A stretch of DNA of 64,000 bases, taken from NCBI RefSeq assembly GCF_001832905.1, contig NZ_MKIR01000012.1, positions 248,001 to 312,000 on the forward strand, in the 5' to 3' direction. A program made the position numbers and the translations under genes. How positions within the stretch are numbered: position 1 is the stretch's first letter; every line of letters starts with the position of its first letter. Origin of the DNA: Floricoccus tropicus. Its GTDB lineage: Bacteria > Bacillota > Bacilli > Lactobacillales > Streptococcaceae. Shown here one piece after another: positions 61,581 through 64,000 of the stretch. Under the pieces are notes generated by a model. That model ran no database searches. It had not been told where the DNA came from and saw only the letters and a program-made list of their open reading frames with translations.

Positions 61581-61739
61581 TTATTTATGTTCTCTTTCTA
61601 ATCTTTTCTCTTTTTTCTCTTCTTTTTTATGAGCTACTTTTTCCTCAGCTCTATCAATCTCTTTTTCTGCTTCTTTCTTTTTGTTGCTCTTTTCGAATGA
61701 ATAACGATCTTCCTTTAGTCCGTCTCTCTCTGTAGCCAT
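61581..61739 (-). CDS. Very small charged protein
   Basis: 52 residues from ATG 61739 with GAAAGGAATAT upstream. MATERDGLKEDRYSFEKSNKKKEAEK and on: about half the residues are K or E/D, one long helix. Possible stress-type small protein. No family recognised. Confidence 0.55.
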   Translation of the reverse strand: MATERDGLKEDRYSFEKSNKKKEAEKEIDRAEEKVAHKKEEKKEKRLEREHK

Positions 61740-61839
61740 AATATTTATATTCCTTTCTTTATAGTGGAATGATTTATATAAAAGATCCCGTACGTTCTAA
61801 TCTGATTACGAGTACATTGTATCAAAAATGATAAATATA

Positions 61840-61880
61840 TAAAAATATTTGCCTATATTTTTATAATTTGGGCAAATATT
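61840..61880 (-). terminator. Terminator of the MacAB-like operon
   Basis: AATATTTGCC (61844-61853) and GGCAAATATT (61871-61880), perfect 10-bp stem, followed on the minus strand by TTTT. It is 45 bp after the permease stop. Confidence 0.82.
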
Positions 61881-61924
61881 TTATTATTTTTAATTTAAAA
61901 GTTATTAATATATAAATTAAAACT

Positions 61925-63124
61925 CTATCTTAATATATCAATTAAATCTTTTTTAGATGCTTCAGATGCTGGCATCACTGAGAATACTAGACCGATAAAA
62001 GTTGAGACTCCGACTGCTATCGAAATAGTAAAGAGATCTACAGAAATAGGTATCTTCATTATTTTACCTGCAATTGATGCAATACCAATTCCAATCAAAT
62101 ACCCAATAAAACCTCCTGTTAAAGTTAATATTAAGCCTTCAATTAAAAATTGAAGCATAATTGATTTTCTGGTTGCTCCTAAAGCTCTACGAATACCAAT
62201 TTCTTTGGTTCTTTCTGAAACAGATATATACATCATATTCATAACACCAACACCAGCAATTACTAAAGAGATACCTGCAACAGCTGTTATGAACATAGTG
62301 ATAGTACTAAAGATTTTACTTAATCCTTCTGTTAAAAGCTTAGTATCATATACTTCATACTTCCCAACATCACGCATACTACCTTTTTCTTTTAACTCCT
62401 TTACTGCTTCCGTTGTTACAACGTCGGGTTTAGCACCTTCTTTGAGAGTTATTTTTACAGAACTTTTATCTTTATCATTTTCGAAATATTTATGATAGGT
62501 ATTTTTAGGAATAAAAATATTGTCTTTTGCCATTACAAACATACTATCTTTTTGCGTACTTGTAGTAATTCCAACTACATTGAATAATTGCCCATCAATT
62601 TCAATACCTTGTCCTAAAGCACTTTCCGCATCACCTGCTAAATCTTCTGCTGCTGTTTTATCAATAACAGCCACCTTATTTTCACTATCATTATCAAATT
62701 CAGTCAAGTTACGACCAGCAAATAATTTTTGATCTGTTGATTTAGCAAGAGAAATTGCTTCATTTTTATTCTCTTTTGGAAAAGAAATTTGCTTGTAGAT
62801 TGCTGATTCATCTTGCTCTGCATAGTCTGCTTTTTTTACGTCATTAATTCCACTTAGTAGATTAATATCAGAATCCTTGAAAAAATCAACATTAGCTTGG
62901 TAAAGATTAGTATCACTTGGGGTAAAATTAATTGTAATTTCTACGTTCTTAGAGTCACTATTAGTTAAATTTTTTATAGTTGCTTTTTCGAAACCACGCC
63001 CGATGGCAAGTATTGCAATTACTGCTGCTATACCGATGACGATACCAAACATAGTCAAAAGACTTCTCTTTTTATTGTTTTTGACTGCCTTAAGTGCAGA
63101 TTGGAAGTTAACATAAAAGTTCAT
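61925..63124 (-). CDS. MacB-type ABC transporter permease
   Basis: 399 residues. FQSALKAVKNNKKRSLLTMFGIVIGIAAVIAILAIGRG (first membrane helix), a large outside domain (about 45-265), then three membrane helices in the C-terminal third with SERTKEIGIRRALGATRKSIMLQFLIEG, the FtsX/MacB family signature. Works with the ATPase and adaptor as an export or antimicrobial-peptide resistance system. Overlaps the ATPase by 4 bp. Confidence 0.92.
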   Translation of the reverse strand: MNFYVNFQSALKAVKNNKKRSLLTMFGIVIGIAAVIAILAIGRGFEKATIKNLTNSDSKNVEITINFTPSDTNLYQANVDFFKDSDINLLSGINDVKKADYAEQDESAIYKQISFPKENKNEAISLAKSTDQKLFAGRNLTEFDNDSENKVAVIDKTAAEDLAGDAESALGQGIEIDGQLFNVVGITTSTQKDSMFVMAKDNIFIPKNTYHKYFENDKDKSSVKITLKEGAKPDVVTTEAVKELKEKGSMRDVGKYEVYDTKLLTEGLSKIFSTITMFITAVAGISLVIAGVGVMNMMYISVSERTKEIGIRRALGATRKSIMLQFLIEGLILTLTGGFIGYLIGIGIASIAGKIMKIPISVDLFTISIAVGVSTFIGLVFSVMPASEASKKDLIDILR

Positions 63125-63807
63125 ATAATTATTACCTCCTCATCACTTTCAATGGCACCATCACGGATTTTTATTAGTCTATGACAATATGGTACAACCT
63201 CTGGATCATGAGTTACAACTATCAAAGTTACACCTTCATCATCATTCAATGATTTGAAAAGTGTCAAAATTTCTTCTGAAGTCCTTGTATCAAGGGCCCC
63301 GGTTGGTTCATCTGCAATAATAAATTTGGGTTTCATAATAAGTGACCTAGCAATGGCAACCCTTTGTTGTTGCCCACCTGAAAGTTGTTTAGGATATTTT
63401 TCTCCCTTGCCCTCAAGTCCTACTTTCTTCAAAGCTGCTTCAACCAACTCACCTGTTTCAGATCTCTTATAACCACCATATAATAAAGGAAGTTCAACAT
63501 TTTCATAAACAGTATTATTTTCAATCAAGCTAAAATTTTGAAAGATAAAACCAACAGTTGAATTTCTGATTTTTGAAAGTTTATCATCATCAGATGTCAC
63601 AAGAGACTCTCCCTCAAATAAATATTGACCTTCAAATTTTTTATCAATGAAACCTATTAAGTTTATTAAAGTAGATTTACCTGATCCCGAAGGACCCATA
63701 ATTGCAACCATTTCTCCAGCAGATATATGCAAATTAACATCTTTCAATACATGGAACACCTCATCACCTGTATTGTAATATTTATTTATACCAACTAGAT
63801 CAATCAT
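63121..63807 (-). CDS. MacB-type ABC transporter ATP-binding protein
   Basis: 228 residues. Walker A GPSGSGKST, signature LSGGQQQRVAIARSL, Walker B FIIADEPTGALD, H-loop VVTHDPE. Close to LolD/MacB-like ATPases. Its ATG overlaps the adaptor stop (ATGA). Confidence 0.95.
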   Translation of the reverse strand: MIDLVGINKYYNTGDEVFHVLKDVNLHISAGEMVAIMGPSGSGKSTLINLIGFIDKKFEGQYLFEGESLVTSDDDKLSKIRNSTVGFIFQNFSLIENNTVYENVELPLLYGGYKRSETGELVEAALKKVGLEGKGEKYPKQLSGGQQQRVAIARSLIMKPKFIIADEPTGALDTRTSEEILTLFKSLNDDEGVTLIVVTHDPEVVPYCHRLIKIRDGAIESDEEVIII

Positions 63808-64000
63808 TTATTATCCGCCACTTTCACTTCTTTACCATCTTTGATTTCCTTGTCAGGCTTAACAATGATGACATCTTTTGCATTTAATCCCTTATTAACC
63901 ACATCAATATTTCCAGCTTCACTAACAGTAACAGCCTGCTTCTTAGCTTTCCCATCTTTATAAAGGAATACATAATTTCCATCTTCTTCTTTTAAGACCG
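63804..64000 (-). CDS. Membrane-fusion/adaptor protein of the exporter, C-terminal part (runs off right edge)
   Basis: 65 residues visible, ending GKEVKVADNK. NYVFLYKDGKAKKQAVTVSEAGNIDVVNKGLNAKDVIIVKP matches the last barrel domain of HlyD/MacA-like adaptors (VFLYKDGKAKKxxVxxG). The rest is outside the window. With the ATPase and permease it makes a MacAB-like unit. Confidence 0.8.
   Translation of the reverse strand, partial: VLKEEDGNYVFLYKDGKAKKQAVTVSEAGNIDVVNKGLNAKDVIIVKPDKEIKDGKEVKVADNK

Overview
The window is AT-rich DNA from a low-GC Firmicute, most likely in the Streptococcaceae (Lactococcus / Pseudolactococcus-like). The basis is the T-box-controlled trpEGDCFBA operon, rplS with a strong vegetative promoter, a ComEB-type dCMP deaminase, a CcpA-type cre site, a TP901-1-like serine integrase and lactococcal/streptococcal phage families such as DUF1660, YopX and ArpU. 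The species cannot be fixed from the sequence alone.

Bases 1 to about 29,200 are the right-hand part of a siphovirus prophage. Its left end, including the lysis genes, lies outside the window. Almost all of it is transcribed leftward (minus strand). From right to left: serine integrase and CI-like repressor (plus strand); a Cro-like gene with four shared 18-bp operators; an early region of about 10 kb with many small proteins, a PcfK/PcfJ pair, dUTPase, two lipoproteins, an HUH-type Rep, SSB and an HNHc_6 nuclease; an ArpU-type late regulator with a late promoter; then HNH, portal, a MuF-like head protein with a C-terminal nuclease toxin domain, terminase large subunit, scaffold, capsid, connectors, tail tube, chaperones, tape measure, Dit, a fibre-like protein and the start of Tal. 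The prophage interrupts a 6-phospho-beta-glucosidase gene at about 29.2 kb.

The most unusual prophage feature is the 639-residue protein at 341-2260. A phage-fibre N-terminus, a pyocin-knob-like region and a carbohydrate-binding-like domain are joined to a serine D,D-carboxypeptidase (S11 / penicillin-binding) domain whose catalytic motifs run KSG, then SMTK, then SSN. That is a circular permutation of the normal order. Other notable points are the MuF-toxin fusion with no adjacent immunity gene, terminase placed after portal and MuF, and a candidate replication origin beside the HUH Rep with a divergent small RNA carrying its own promoter and terminator.

Bases 29.2-64 kb are chromosomal. 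They hold a run of metabolic and regulatory genes (isochorismatase-like hydrolase, Lrp regulator, dCMP deaminase, aldo-keto reductase, AAC(3)-like acetyltransferase, small kinase, a MarR/FMN-reductase pair, MFS exporter). Next is a two-component system with an ABC exporter, a Cse60-like protein and an internally duplicated membrane protein, then a starch/cyclodextrin operon (cyclomaltodextrinase and secreted CGTase-like amylase) with a cre over its -35 box. A MATE/Rrf2 pair follows, then three tandem DUF3278-like membrane proteins with an Xre regulator, two DUF4767 lipoproteins, rplS, the trp operon and a MacAB-like export system that runs off the right edge.
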